From NCBI GenBank assembly GCA_035478595.1, contig DATIJL010000011.1:1-64000 (forward strand): a stretch of DNA of 64,000 nucleotides, given 5' to 3'. Every line of letters starts with the position of its first letter. The stretch's first letter is position 1. This stretch comes from Candidatus Chromulinivoraceae bacterium (GTDB taxonomy: Bacteria > Patescibacteriota > Saccharimonadia > Saccharimonadales > Saccharimonadaceae). Shown piece after piece: positions 24,068-31,796 of this stretch. Below the pieces are notes generated by a model, which made no database searches, was not told the DNA's origin, and saw only the letters and a list, made by a program, of their open reading frames with translations. Made by a program: the position numbers and the translations under genes.

Positions 24068-24502
24068 TTAACGATACTTATTCATGTTGTCGTCCGGATC
24101 ATCATCCTGATCTTCGACATATTCGCGCATGTCATCGCCATCGTAATCATCATCTTCACCCTCAAGTTTACGTAGCTCATCACGCAGTTCACGAGACGGA
24201 ACGCCAAGTTCTCGAACCGGATCATCTGTCTCCTCTGGTGTGATCGTATCTTCCGCTTCTTGACTGCGGAACCCTATCCCCGAAGCTTCTATTTCTTCTT
24301 CGAACTGTGTTTCAAGATTTTGCACATACTCACGAGCAACGGTTTCGTTCCATTCTCCATCACTTGCCTTGTGAATGGCATCTATATGGTGATCCACGGA
24401 ACGACTATGAGATTTTATAGCCGCCTCAGATGTAGAGCCTCGACTATTCTGCAACCGGTTATAGGCGGCGCGTATCTTTTGTCTGGTACTTGCTTCGTCC
24501 AT
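24068..24502 (-). CDS. Acidic hypothetical protein, 144 aa
   Basis: Unrecognised cytoplasmic protein: helical N-terminal half (RQKIRAAYNRLQNSRGS), then an increasingly acidic, probably disordered C-terminus (EGEDDDYDGDDM and DQDDDPDDN). AAGGAGG lies just before ATG, and TACAAT further upstream gives a conventional leader. The composition recalls the two unknown proteins in the island (44784, 45526), but no clear homology is seen. Confidence 0.65.
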   Translation of the reverse strand: MDEASTRQKIRAAYNRLQNSRGSTSEAAIKSHSRSVDHHIDAIHKASDGEWNETVAREYVQNLETQFEEEIEASGIGFRSQEAEDTITPEETDDPVRELGVPSRELRDELRKLEGEDDDYDGDDMREYVEDQDDDPDDNMNKYR

Positions 24503-24581
24503 ATCCCCTCCTTTTGCTACACAATGTTATTGTATGTTTGATACGAGGACAGTTGCAGTATAATGCGTAAAATGACCGCCT

Positions 24582-24971
24582 CTACCGTAACTGACGATCA
24601 ACTCGGACATATAATACACCGTACATCCAGCCAGTAATCAAAAATCCGCATGCCATAACAAATGACCACACATTTTGCTTTAGCGCCTCAGTAAGCATGC
24701 CACTAACAAGCGTGGAGCCAGCTACAGTAGCTGCCCATATTGCAAGAGCGCTCTTCTCTTTGACTGCAATCGAGATTGCGCCTCCTACAATTCCAAAAGC
24801 GATAAGAATGTGGAGCGCTAACGCGGTAAAGTAGATCATCTTCATGACACCTGTCGAATCTTCACCAATTAAATTAAGAGCCATGCCTAGCACCAGCTCC
24901 ACACCAAGCATCCGTAGTTGGCCTAAGATTTGTCGCTGCAGTTTCTCTGGTGTGAATGGCTTATGCTTCAT
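24582..24971 (-). CDS. Four-segment small membrane protein
   Basis: Unrecognised 129-aa protein: basic N-terminus (KHKPFTPEKLQRQ), four hydrophobic segments (about 24-37, 45-67, 73-93, 99-120) and a basic end. No function can be assigned. The ATG follows TACAAT by seven bases, and this gap is part of a 16-bp palindrome, so the gene looks leaderless and specifically regulated. Confidence 0.7.
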   Translation of the reverse strand: MKHKPFTPEKLQRQILGQLRMLGVELVLGMALNLIGEDSTGVMKMIYFTALALHILIAFGIVGGAISIAVKEKSALAIWAATVAGSTLVSGMLTEALKQNVWSFVMACGFLITGWMYGVLYVRVDRQLR

Positions 24972-24985
24972 ACAATATATTGTAT
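24970..24985. promoter_or_regulatory. 16-bp palindrome over promoter and start
   Basis: ATACAATATATTGTAT is a perfect palindrome covering the -10 box (TACAAT on the minus strand), the gap and the first two bases of the start codon of the 24971 gene. Confidence 0.45.
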
Positions 24986-25004
24986 AGCAATTGTCAGTAG
25001 ATGC

Positions 25005-26381
25005 CTACAAGCTCTTTAGGTATGAGAATAATAATACCAAAACCGCTGCCGCCATTACGACAAACGCCAAACGCACAAAAAAGTTAGAGACCCGACCATT
25101 TTTGTATTCACCCATAATTGTTTGGTTATTACCTACCTTTGCGATCATGAATAAAAGTGGGACCGCGGCGATTCCATTAAACACCGCCGTAAAGATGAGG
25201 GCTTTAATAGGGTCGATTCCAAGAAAATTAATAAGCAAGCCAACAACGGTCGCAAGAATAATCACGACATAGAAACCTGCAGCACGTTTAAATTTATGAT
25301 ATAAGCCCTCTGTCCAACCTACGGATTCGCTAATAGCGTACGACGATGAACCAGCCAAGACTGGGACCGCCAAAAGTCCAATACCAATAATACCTACCGA
25401 GAAGATAAGTTTGGCTATAAGTCCCGCGTTTGGAAAATTATTCACAAGAGGCTCGAGCGCATGAGCTGCATCTGACGCCGTATTGATTTCGGTAATACCA
25501 TTTTTAAATAATACCGACGCGCATACAATAACAATAAACCATGCTGTTACCGTCGCGAGCGCCATTCCCGTGAAGTTATCGAGACGGACACTGCGTAAAA
25601 AATGTTTATTTATTTTAGGACTAATACTTTTTGAGTTGAGACGATGTTTTGAAATCTCCTCTTCCACAATCTCAGACGTATCCCAGAAAAATAGATACGG
25701 TGAGATAGTCGTGCCTAAAAGACCCACTAATATATACATCGTATCGAGATTGAAACTTGGAATAGTCGTAAACGTATGTTGAAAAATCTCTCCCCAATTT
25801 TGACCTACCAAAAACGCCGTTACAGGGTAGGATAAAAGAGCGAGTGCCAACCACTTAAGAATCTTGGCATAGGTCTTGTAGTTTACAAACACCACTAGCA
25901 GAACGATGATTGCAGAATATATTGTCGCTAGAAGGGCGTACGGCAAATTGACAAATAATTGTGTTGTAGCGGCCATAGCACCAAGGTCAGACCCAATATT
26001 CACAATATTCGCAACAACGACCAAAGTCACCGACATAAATAGCAACTTTTTACTATAGTGTTGTTTAATAATCGCAGCCAGACCCTTACCAGTTACTGCA
26101 CCAATACGAGAGCAGCTCTCTTGCACTGCAAGAAGCAGAGGAAACATAAAAGGAAATACCCACAGCAGTCCGAAGCCATACTGCGCACCGGTCTGTGAGT
26201 AAGTGGCAATACCAGACGGATCATCGTCTGCCGCTCCTGTGACAATCCCCGGCCCCAAAATCCGCACAAAGCGACTAAACCGACGTCGCTCAAACACACG
26301 CTTACTAATATTGTAGGCTTCGTGCTCTTTTTTACGGAGTGAGCTCCGGTGGTGGACCTCTTTTTTTGCTGTTTCTTTCAT
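25005..26381 (-). CDS. NRAMP-related divalent metal transporter (copy 1)
   Basis: 458-aa SLC11-type carrier with about 11 helices. TM1 carries DDDPSGIATYSQ where manganese/iron NRAMPs have DPGN, and TM6 carries TTISPYLFFW where they have an MPH motif; the metal-coordinating Asn, Met and His are thus replaced. These changes recall NRAMP-related magnesium transporters (NRMT), so Mg2+ is a likelier cargo than Mn2+; inference. Divergent from a second copy at 26492; both share the altered motifs. AGGA lies in the short leader before ATG. Confidence 0.85.
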   Translation of the reverse strand: MKETAKKEVHHRSSLRKKEHEAYNISKRVFERRRFSRFVRILGPGIVTGAADDDPSGIATYSQTGAQYGFGLLWVFPFMFPLLLAVQESCSRIGAVTGKGLAAIIKQHYSKKLLFMSVTLVVVANIVNIGSDLGAMAATTQLFVNLPYALLATIYSAIIVLLVVFVNYKTYAKILKWLALALLSYPVTAFLVGQNWGEIFQHTFTTIPSFNLDTMYILVGLLGTTISPYLFFWDTSEIVEEEISKHRLNSKSISPKINKHFLRSVRLDNFTGMALATVTAWFIVIVCASVLFKNGITEINTASDAAHALEPLVNNFPNAGLIAKLIFSVGIIGIGLLAVPVLAGSSSYAISESVGWTEGLYHKFKRAAGFYVVIILATVVGLLINFLGIDPIKALIFTAVFNGIAAVPLLFMIAKVGNNQTIMGEYKNGRVSNFFVRLAFVVMAAAVLVLLFSYLKSL

Positions 26382-26491
26382 GAGACTTCCTACTGCTTAT
26401 GGTAACTTTGACTAGCATACTATATTTTACGCTATAATTATCACCGGTAACCTGTATACTTGAATTATTACCCAGTAAGACATAAAAATTG
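26382..26491. promoter_or_regulatory. Divergent promoter region between the NRAMP-like genes
   Basis: About 110 AT-rich bases serving both genes. Plus-strand candidates are TATAAT (26433-26438) preceded by TTGACT (26408-26413, long 19-base spacer) and TATACT near 26455. GGTAAC occurs twice (26401 and 26446). No recognised metal riboswitch is seen. Confidence 0.35.
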
Positions 26492-27862
26492 ATGAAAAAA
26501 GGCTTATTTAGAAAAACCGTAGAAACTCCAGCAGAGTTGCTAGAGAAAACGATAGAGACGACCGAAGATATCGGGCGTCGTTTACAAAACGGCAAAACAT
26601 TAAAAAAGTCTCGTGACTATTGGCATGCACTCGGACCAGGCCTTACAACTGGCGCATCTGATGATGACCCATCTGGTATTGCCACTTACTCACAGACCGG
26701 CGCGCAGTACGGCTTTAGCCTTCTATGGCTCTCTGCATTTACACTTCCATTAATGGCCGTTGTTCAGGAAATGTGTGCTCGCATTGGCCTCGTAACAGGG
26801 CGCGGTCTTGCCGCAAATATACGTTCGCACTTTTCACGTAAGGTTTTGTATGTTTCTACTCTTTTATTATTCGCAGCAAACGCCTTTAATATAGGAGCTG
26901 ATCTTGGTGCCATGGCAAAGGCCGCTCAACTACTAAATCCTAGCTGGAACTTTACTGTTCTTGTAATCGGTTTTACAGTCTTGACACTTGGACTTCAGAT
27001 TTTCACCCCCTATCAGCGCTATGCTAGGTATCTAAAATGGCTTGCAATGGTATTGTTTGCCTATATTGCATCCGCCATTCTCGCACACCTTAACTGGGGT
27101 GAGGTTATGTCACACGCCTTTATTCCTACGATTACGTTTAACAAAGATGAGCTTCTACTTATTTGTGCCATTCTCGGTACAACAATTTCACCATACCTGT
27201 TTTTTTGGCAGACGTCCCAAGAGGTTGAAGATGAAATTGCCCAAGGCCAAACAACCGTCTTACTACGTCGCGGTACTTCTAACGAGCAGATTAAGAGCAT
27301 GCGACTTGACGTATGGTCAGGCATGTTCCTCTCTAATATCGTTATGTTCTTCATTATTGCAGCCTGCGGAGCAATTCTCTTTCCTCACGGAATTATCGAC
27401 ATTCAATCCGCTGCACAAGCAGCTGAAGCTCTTCGTCCGTTTGCCGGCGACGCGACCTACTTCTTATTTGCGATTGGTATCATCGGAACAGGTATGCTTG
27501 CCATTCCAGTGCTCGCTGGATCTAACTCGTACGCTATGTCGGAAAGCTTTCGTTGGAGTGAGGGTCTAAGTAAAAATCTCAAGCAAGCCTACGCTTTTTA
27601 TGGAGTCATCATTATCTCTATGCTGGTTGGACTTGGAATTAACTTTATTGGCCTCAACCCAATAAAAGCGCTTATCTACTCAGCTGTTGCGAATGGCATC
27701 GTGGCGCCTATGGTTCTCGTCCCGATCGTACTTATAAGTAGCAACCGAAAAGTCATGGGTAAATGGGTCAACAAGAAACTCACCACGACCATTGGCTGGA
27801 TCGTCGTCGGCATTATGACTGCCGCAGGAATCGCTGCTATCGTTTCTCTATTCTTAAGTTAA
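26492..27862 (+). CDS. NRAMP-related divalent metal transporter (copy 2)
   Basis: 456 aa from ATG 26492 (a TTG just before is the alternative). Same altered signatures as copy 1: DDDPSGIATYSQTGAQYGF in TM1 and TTISPYLFFWQTS in TM6. The N-terminal cytoplasmic region differs (ETPAELLEKTIETTEDIGRR), and the paralogues diverge in the loops, so this is an old duplication rather than a recent repeat. No Shine-Dalgarno is visible. Overlaps the convergent small gene by four bases. Confidence 0.85.
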   Translation: MKKGLFRKTVETPAELLEKTIETTEDIGRRLQNGKTLKKSRDYWHALGPGLTTGASDDDPSGIATYSQTGAQYGFSLLWLSAFTLPLMAVVQEMCARIGLVTGRGLAANIRSHFSRKVLYVSTLLLFAANAFNIGADLGAMAKAAQLLNPSWNFTVLVIGFTVLTLGLQIFTPYQRYARYLKWLAMVLFAYIASAILAHLNWGEVMSHAFIPTITFNKDELLLICAILGTTISPYLFFWQTSQEVEDEIAQGQTTVLLRRGTSNEQIKSMRLDVWSGMFLSNIVMFFIIAACGAILFPHGIIDIQSAAQAAEALRPFAGDATYFLFAIGIIGTGMLAIPVLAGSNSYAMSESFRWSEGLSKNLKQAYAFYGVIIISMLVGLGINFIGLNPIKALIYSAVANGIVAPMVLVPIVLISSNRKVMGKWVNKKLTTTIGWIVVGIMTAAGIAAIVSLFLS

Positions 27863-28098
27863 GAACTGATCCGAGTCTTCATCTTTAAATTAGAAAGATA
27901 CTGACGGGGATTAATATTCGAGTATTTGCTCATATAATTCATGTGCTTATCAACAAATAATAATCTGTCCGAAGAATCAGTTGTGTAAGTTGATGATGTA
28001 TTAAAACAAGGATCATCAACCATCTTTAATAGTTCTTCGCGCAGCAACATCGCTTCCTCAGAATCGAGAAATCTTTGAGATGCGCCAGGTTTGCTCAT
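27859..28098 (-). CDS. Small hypothetical protein, 79 aa
   Basis: Unrecognised, soluble, mixed charge, with Tyr/Asn-rich C-terminus (KHMNYMSKYSNINPRQYL). Its ATG directly follows the TAG of the 20-aa ORF, so translation is probably coupled. Tail overlaps the NRAMP copy 2 stop. Confidence 0.5.
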   Translation of the reverse strand: MSKPGASQRFLDSEEAMLLREELLKMVDDPCFNTSSTYTTDSSDRLLFVDKHMNYMSKYSNINPRQYLSNLKMKTRISS

Positions 28099-28161
28099 CT
28101 AAACAGCAACTTTCTGTTTTTTAGGCTTCTTTACTTCTTTTCTTCCTTTGTCCTTAGACAT
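28099..28161 (-). CDS. 20-aa lysine-rich peptide
   Basis: ATG 28161 to TAG 28101-28099 encodes MSKDKGRKEVKKPKKQKVAV. AAAGG lies six bases upstream. The MSKxKGxKxVKK beginning resembles short lysine-rich hypothetical proteins I recall from other bacteria. Followed without a gap by the 79-aa gene. Confidence 0.6.
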   Translation of the reverse strand: MSKDKGRKEVKKPKKQKVAV

Positions 28162-28244
28162 AAAAGACCTTTCATCATTATGGCAAATTACTATGCCTAC
28201 TAGTATCAGTATGCGCCTTTATGGCGTTTCTACCTAATTACTGC

Positions 28245-28787
28245 TTACGAATTCTTTAAATAACCCTTTAGTTCATCGTAAACAGCCTCAACCGTTTTGC
28301 CGTCCATCACTATCCTGACAGCGTCTTTTCTGTGTTCAAGTTGCGACTCCATAGTGTCGTAAAGCGCTTCAATAACGGGTTTATCCTTCTCAGTGAGTGG
28401 ATCCTGCCCGGCTTCGCCCCACGTTCCACGCTTCATTAACCTTTCGATTGCGGTATCTTTACCATTGAATACTAGAAATTCATAAAAATCAGCACCATAA
28501 CTTGTTGCGATCTGCTCAAAAGATATCACATGACTGGCGTCTACTACTAAATACGGCAAAACCACGTCCCTACCCACAGCAAGATGTGTTTTTGTCATAG
28601 CCTTAGTAAGTTCGAATACATGGCTGCGAGCTTCAAGTTCATTTGACAGCCACTGACCGATGTTAACAATCAGCTCATCTCCCTCAATAAGCAGAGTAAG
28701 AGGGTGCTCGTTAATATATTCTTTTCCAATCGTGGTTTTGCCAGATCCGGCAAAACCGTTAAGTAAAATAAGGCGTGGTTTTCTCAT
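28245..28787 (-). CDS. P-loop kinase-like ATPase
   Basis: 180-aa AAA_33/zeta-toxin-like small kinase fold: Walker A NGFAGSGKTT at the start, acidic strand IEGDELI, and LVVDASH as the probable Walker B region; a lid region RLMKRGTWGE follows. It may phosphorylate a nucleotide, sugar or other small molecule. Starts nine bases after the previous stop, same strand, in a long minus-strand run with a second kinase at 29654. Confidence 0.75.
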   Translation of the reverse strand: MRKPRLILLNGFAGSGKTTIGKEYINEHPLTLLIEGDELIVNIGQWLSNELEARSHVFELTKAMTKTHLAVGRDVVLPYLVVDASHVISFEQIATSYGADFYEFLVFNGKDTAIERLMKRGTWGEAGQDPLTEKDKPVIEALYDTMESQLEHRKDAVRIVMDGKTVEAVYDELKGYLKNS

Positions 28788-28796
28788 ATTCCTATC

Positions 28797-29150
28797 TTAT
28801 GTCGTTTTGATCAGTTTTGTCTCATCTGGACTATCAATGATAACGATTTTAAAATCATCTGGATCTCGGTAGCCCATATAGTTTGTACGAATAACGGTTA
28901 CCTGATGTTCATGGGCTTCTTTTAAAACACACGGGTGCCAATCTTGATCGTCTTTATCAAAGTATTGCCAAAGTCCAGTCAAAAAGCCGAGACCTTTCGC
29001 GCGTACTGTGTCTTCAGCTGTCGTTTTGTTTGTTGTCCGCAAAATACTGTAACCGAAAATTGTCTGTGCATCCCAACCGGCTGCATCTTGCGCAATAAAA
29101 CCGAGAAACTCTCCGTCATCTTCTCTATGGATGGGTATCTTTTGGCGCAC
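28797..29150 (-). CDS. Hypothetical protein, 117 aa
   Basis: Unrecognised cytoplasmic protein. Compact alpha-beta look with Trp/Gly patterns (FLGFIAQDAAGWDAQTIFGY), and RAKGLGFLTGLWQYFDKDDQDWHPC. GTG start with GAGGAG five bases upstream. Sits between a VOC protein and a kinase in one transcription unit. Confidence 0.65.
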   Translation of the reverse strand: MRQKIPIHREDDGEFLGFIAQDAAGWDAQTIFGYSILRTTNKTTAEDTVRAKGLGFLTGLWQYFDKDDQDWHPCVLKEAHEHQVTVIRTNYMGYRDPDDFKIVIIDSPDETKLIKTT

Positions 29151-29163
29151 TCATACTCCTCTG

Positions 29164-29625
29164 CTAAAAATCGTTAACAACCAGTTTCTTCATTTGCATC
29201 ATGTGTGCGTAGGCGTTCGGTCGCTGCATGAGCTCGCCCATGTTGACAGGCACAACCTGCCAGCTTAAACCAAACTGATCTTTGCACCAGCCACATTGCT
29301 CAGCCTCAGGGACATGCGATAGCCTTCCCCAGTAGTAATCAATTTCTTCTTGATCCTTACAAGAAATCGCAAATGAAATCGCCTCACTAAACGTAAACTC
29401 TGGACCCGCATTAATAGCAGTGAAGTGCTGGTCGTTCAGTTTATATTCGATGACCAGTTCTTTACCCGCCATCTCCTTCTGGAAATCAGCAAGACCCTCT
29501 TCAGCACTACTTGGATAGTACTGTGTTGCGACAATCTCGCTATTCGGAAATACCGATATGTAAAAATCGACAGCCTCTTTTGCATTGCCATTAAACCATA
29601 GATTAGGCGTAATTTTCTGTTCCAT
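29164..29625 (-). CDS. VOC-fold protein (PhnB-like)
   Basis: 153-aa vicinal-oxygen-chelate/glyoxalase-fold protein of the PhnB-like type: PNLWFNGNAKEAVDFYISVFP at the start, EYKLNDQHFTAINAGPEF in the centre, and DQFGLSWQVVPVNM at the end. PhnB-like proteins are often annotated as 3-demethylubiquinone methyltransferases without proof; true substrate unknown. GGGAGGG lies a few bases before ATG. Confidence 0.85.
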   Translation of the reverse strand: MEQKITPNLWFNGNAKEAVDFYISVFPNSEIVATQYYPSSAEEGLADFQKEMAGKELVIEYKLNDQHFTAINAGPEFTFSEAISFAISCKDQEEIDYYWGRLSHVPEAEQCGWCKDQFGLSWQVVPVNMGELMQRPNAYAHMMQMKKLVVNDF

Positions 29626-29653
29626 AAACCCTCCCGCACATTATTCTATGTAC

Positions 29654-30163
29654 TTATCGTACCATGTCATGCCGCCTGACATCGTCTAAGAACATTTCAA
29701 CAATCTCATCTTCTTTCATGTGAACTGGAATATATTTTTCATTTACAACACCCAGATAGTCTTTTTCCACCCACAAACTACGCAACTCTTTTTCACCAAA
29801 TTCATGAGCATTGGGCTTGGTAATATGCCGCTTTAATGTTGTTTCAATAGGTATATCGAAATAGTAGACAAAAGCTTGTCCGTTAAAATCCTCTATCAAC
29901 CTACGGAGCGTGTCACCGTACCTCTCATCTACAAAGATACCCTCAACGATAACGTTATAACCAATCTTACTGCCGTACATCGCAAGATCGTACACAAGCT
30001 GAATGCTTGGATTGTCTGTCTCATCCTTTACTCGCAGTATCTCCCGGCGAACCACGTCCTGTGGAATAAGCATCGTCCCGTAGCCCATTTTATGCTGCAG
30101 TTTTTTAGCGACCGTAGATTTTCCACTACCGGAGTTCCCCCTAATGATGATGAGTCGCTGCAT
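29654..30163 (-). CDS. P-loop kinase, AAA_33 type
   Basis: 169 aa. Walker A RGNSGSGKSTVAKKL, LIPQDVVRREIL as the substrate segment, VIVEGIFVDERYG as Walker B-like strand, and FDIPIETTLKRH as lid. Related to polynucleotide, nucleoside and antibiotic kinases and to zeta toxins; no epsilon-type antitoxin is adjacent, so a housekeeping kinase is favoured. Second kinase in the same unit as 28245. Confidence 0.75.
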   Translation of the reverse strand: MQRLIIIRGNSGSGKSTVAKKLQHKMGYGTMLIPQDVVRREILRVKDETDNPSIQLVYDLAMYGSKIGYNVIVEGIFVDERYGDTLRRLIEDFNGQAFVYYFDIPIETTLKRHITKPNAHEFGEKELRSLWVEKDYLGVVNEKYIPVHMKEDEIVEMFLDDVRRHDMVR

Positions 30164-30182
30164 TATATAAATCCGTTTTAAT

Positions 30183-30494
30183 CTAGGCTATAGAATCTCT
30201 TCTTACAATCTTTTTAATCACCGATCCAGCAAATAGCCTATAGGCTAGTCTGTTTTCCTTTTTGTAGGTAATAAGCATTCCCAGAACACGGCCGCACGAT
30301 TCGCAAACAAGTTCTGCAGCCTCTGGTTTCGTCTCTATAAACCTGTCAATATACATGCGTTTTAGCATCCCAGGACCATCTTTTTGGTAATACGTTACAT
30401 GATTACCGCAGCCTTCACACGAAACAGCCAAAATGCGCGATGAGCCACCCCTTGCTTTTCGATATCTATCATTCTGAACTTTGTACATAATCAT
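30183..30494 (-). CDS. Small zinc-ribbon protein
   Basis: About 103 aa with two CxxC pairs (VSCEGCGNH and LVCESCGRV) separated by about 37 residues, enough to bind one zinc. Basic C-terminus (VIKKIVRRD). No enzyme motif; could be a nucleic-acid or ribosome-associated factor. Start overlaps the Nudix gene end by 26 bases. ATG 30488 is an alternative. Confidence 0.7.
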   Translation of the reverse strand: MIMYKVQNDRYRKARGGSSRILAVSCEGCGNHVTYYQKDGPGMLKRMYIDRFIETKPEAAELVCESCGRVLGMLITYKKENRLAYRLFAGSVIKKIVRRDSIA

Positions 30495-30918
30495 CAACTT
30501 TCATTGCGTTCATAACATCATATACCATATGCATGTAGGTATCGTTGGCACTTTTCGCTTTTTCTAGAAATGCATCTCGGGTGAGCCATTCATAACTAGA
30601 ATGCTCCCAACTCATCAGTACCTGAGGTGTAGCTTGTAGTGCAGTCATATACAATGAGTCCTGCGTTCCACGCGTAGAATAGTCCGTACCTACATAAACT
30701 TCTTGCACCGTGGCTCCATCAATCACGATACCAGCCTCTTCGTAAACTTCACGAACCATTGTCTCGAGTGGCTGCTCGCCTTCTTCTAATGTACCACCCG
30801 GGAGATCAGGATCATCTCCAAAAACAGGATGGTTACTCCTATACATTAGTAGGTGTCGACCGCGAGGGTCAACGATAACGAGTTTGGCTACTTTTTTCAT
30901 AACGTATGCTGTTAGCAT
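30469..30918 (-). CDS. Nudix hydrolase
   Basis: 149 aa from ATG 30918. Nudix box GGTLEEGEQPLETMVREVYEEAG split across residues about 51-73 is complete (G-x5-E-x7-REVYEEAG). Hydrolyses a nucleoside diphosphate linked to another group, substrate unknown. Two starts are possible (30918 and 30900); GGGGTG five bases before 30918 supports the longer one. An inverted repeat overlies the start region. Confidence 0.85.
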   Translation of the reverse strand: MLTAYVMKKVAKLVIVDPRGRHLLMYRSNHPVFGDDPDLPGGTLEEGEQPLETMVREVYEEAGIVIDGATVQEVYVGTDYSTRGTQDSLYMTALQATPQVLMSWEHSSYEWLTRDAFLEKAKSANDTYMHMVYDVMNAMKVDDYVQSSE

Positions 30919-30920
30919 AC
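30904..30920. promoter_or_regulatory. Inverted repeat at the Nudix start
   Basis: GTATGCT-GTT-AGCATAC, a perfect 7-bp inverted repeat with a three-base centre, covering the first start codon of the Nudix gene. Could be an operator or a start-site hairpin. Confidence 0.4.
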
Positions 30921-30957
30921 CATCACCCCGTAGACGGTCCAAATTACGACGAGTAAG

Positions 30958-31611
30958 CTACGCCTGAAGGGATTCAATCCCAAGTTTTACGAGTTCGGGG
31001 TCAGTCATAGCCTCAAGATCACAATCTTTCATGGCAACTACTCTATTTTCCAGTTCTGGATGATTTTTATGTACAACATCCATAAGCTGCAGTCCTGCAT
31101 TACTTGTTCCCGTGCCGTGACTTAACACGACAATTCGTTCGCTTTTTGCCATCTCTTTAACAACCGATTCGAAGTAGTCCTTCTCTGGTAATGGGCTCTG
31201 CTCATGAAAAGGTGCAGTTGTAGGGTGTGAATGAAGAATTCGTTCTTCCGTTAGGTTGGCGTGGAGCTTTACAGGCTCCATCTTAGTACCTGGGTTATGA
31301 TAGATGACTGCTTGATGGTGATCGATAGCAACAATGCTCGTGTTTATAAGATCAGGCTCGATAGTGTCCGGCGTCTCGCTTGATTCTAGAAAATGACGCA
31401 GTTTAAGAATTTCCTCCACGTCAACATCTTTACCACGCGCCTCAAGAACAAGCGTATGACCACCACGAGTAAGGCGATAGCTGCCATTTTTTTCAACCTG
31501 CAGGTCCCCAACAGTCGATAGCGCCGCGATGAGCTCCGCCCACTTAATGTTACGCGCTACCGGGTGCGTAAATAACTGGTGTAAAATATGCTCGTGTTTT
31601 TGTTCTGACAT
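30958..31611 (-). CDS. HicA-like domain fused to eRF1-domain-3-like domain
   Basis: 217 aa in two parts. Residues about 8-75 match the HicA-type dsRNA-binding fold as found in HicA-like housekeeping proteins (HPVARNIKWAELIAALSTVG, then the GSYRLTRGGHTLVLEARGK strand pair, then VDVEEILKLRHFLE). Residues about 90-217 match the eRF1-domain-3-like translational machinery proteins (VAIDHHQAVIYHN, then SERIVVLSHGTGTSNAGLQL, then DCDLEAMTDPELVKLG). Such domains handle RNA or ribosomes, so a ribosome rescue or hibernation role is plausible. First gene of the long minus-strand unit, with an AAGAGA / TCTCTT hairpin in its leader. Confidence 0.65.
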   Translation of the reverse strand: MSEQKHEHILHQLFTHPVARNIKWAELIAALSTVGDLQVEKNGSYRLTRGGHTLVLEARGKDVDVEEILKLRHFLESSETPDTIEPDLINTSIVAIDHHQAVIYHNPGTKMEPVKLHANLTEERILHSHPTTAPFHEQSPLPEKDYFESVVKEMAKSERIVVLSHGTGTSNAGLQLMDVVHKNHPELENRVVAMKDCDLEAMTDPELVKLGIESLQA

Positions 31612-31783
31612 AATGATCGTCCCACTCTAAGAGAAATATATCTCTTATTTTTACGATTTACTATAAAAATAACATCGGATCTAACCTATTTTCTAGTATA
31701 CTCCCTACGTCCTAGTGCCATAGAATAAGCCGATCTCATTACAGAAATTTATATCAGACTCAGGTTAAATTAAACTTGTCGAG

Positions 31784-31789
31784 TACAAT
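31784..31789 (+). promoter_or_regulatory. -10 box of the GT2 operon
   Basis: TACAAT, then seven bases, then ATG 31797: leaderless arrangement heading the membrane glycosyltransferase unit. Confidence 0.5.
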
Positions 31790-31796
31790 AGGTATT

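Noticed and set aside
29654-30163. Zeta-type toxin of a toxin-antitoxin pair
   Set aside because: P-loop kinase fold is compatible, but no small antitoxin gene is adjacent and the gene sits within a housekeeping-type run.
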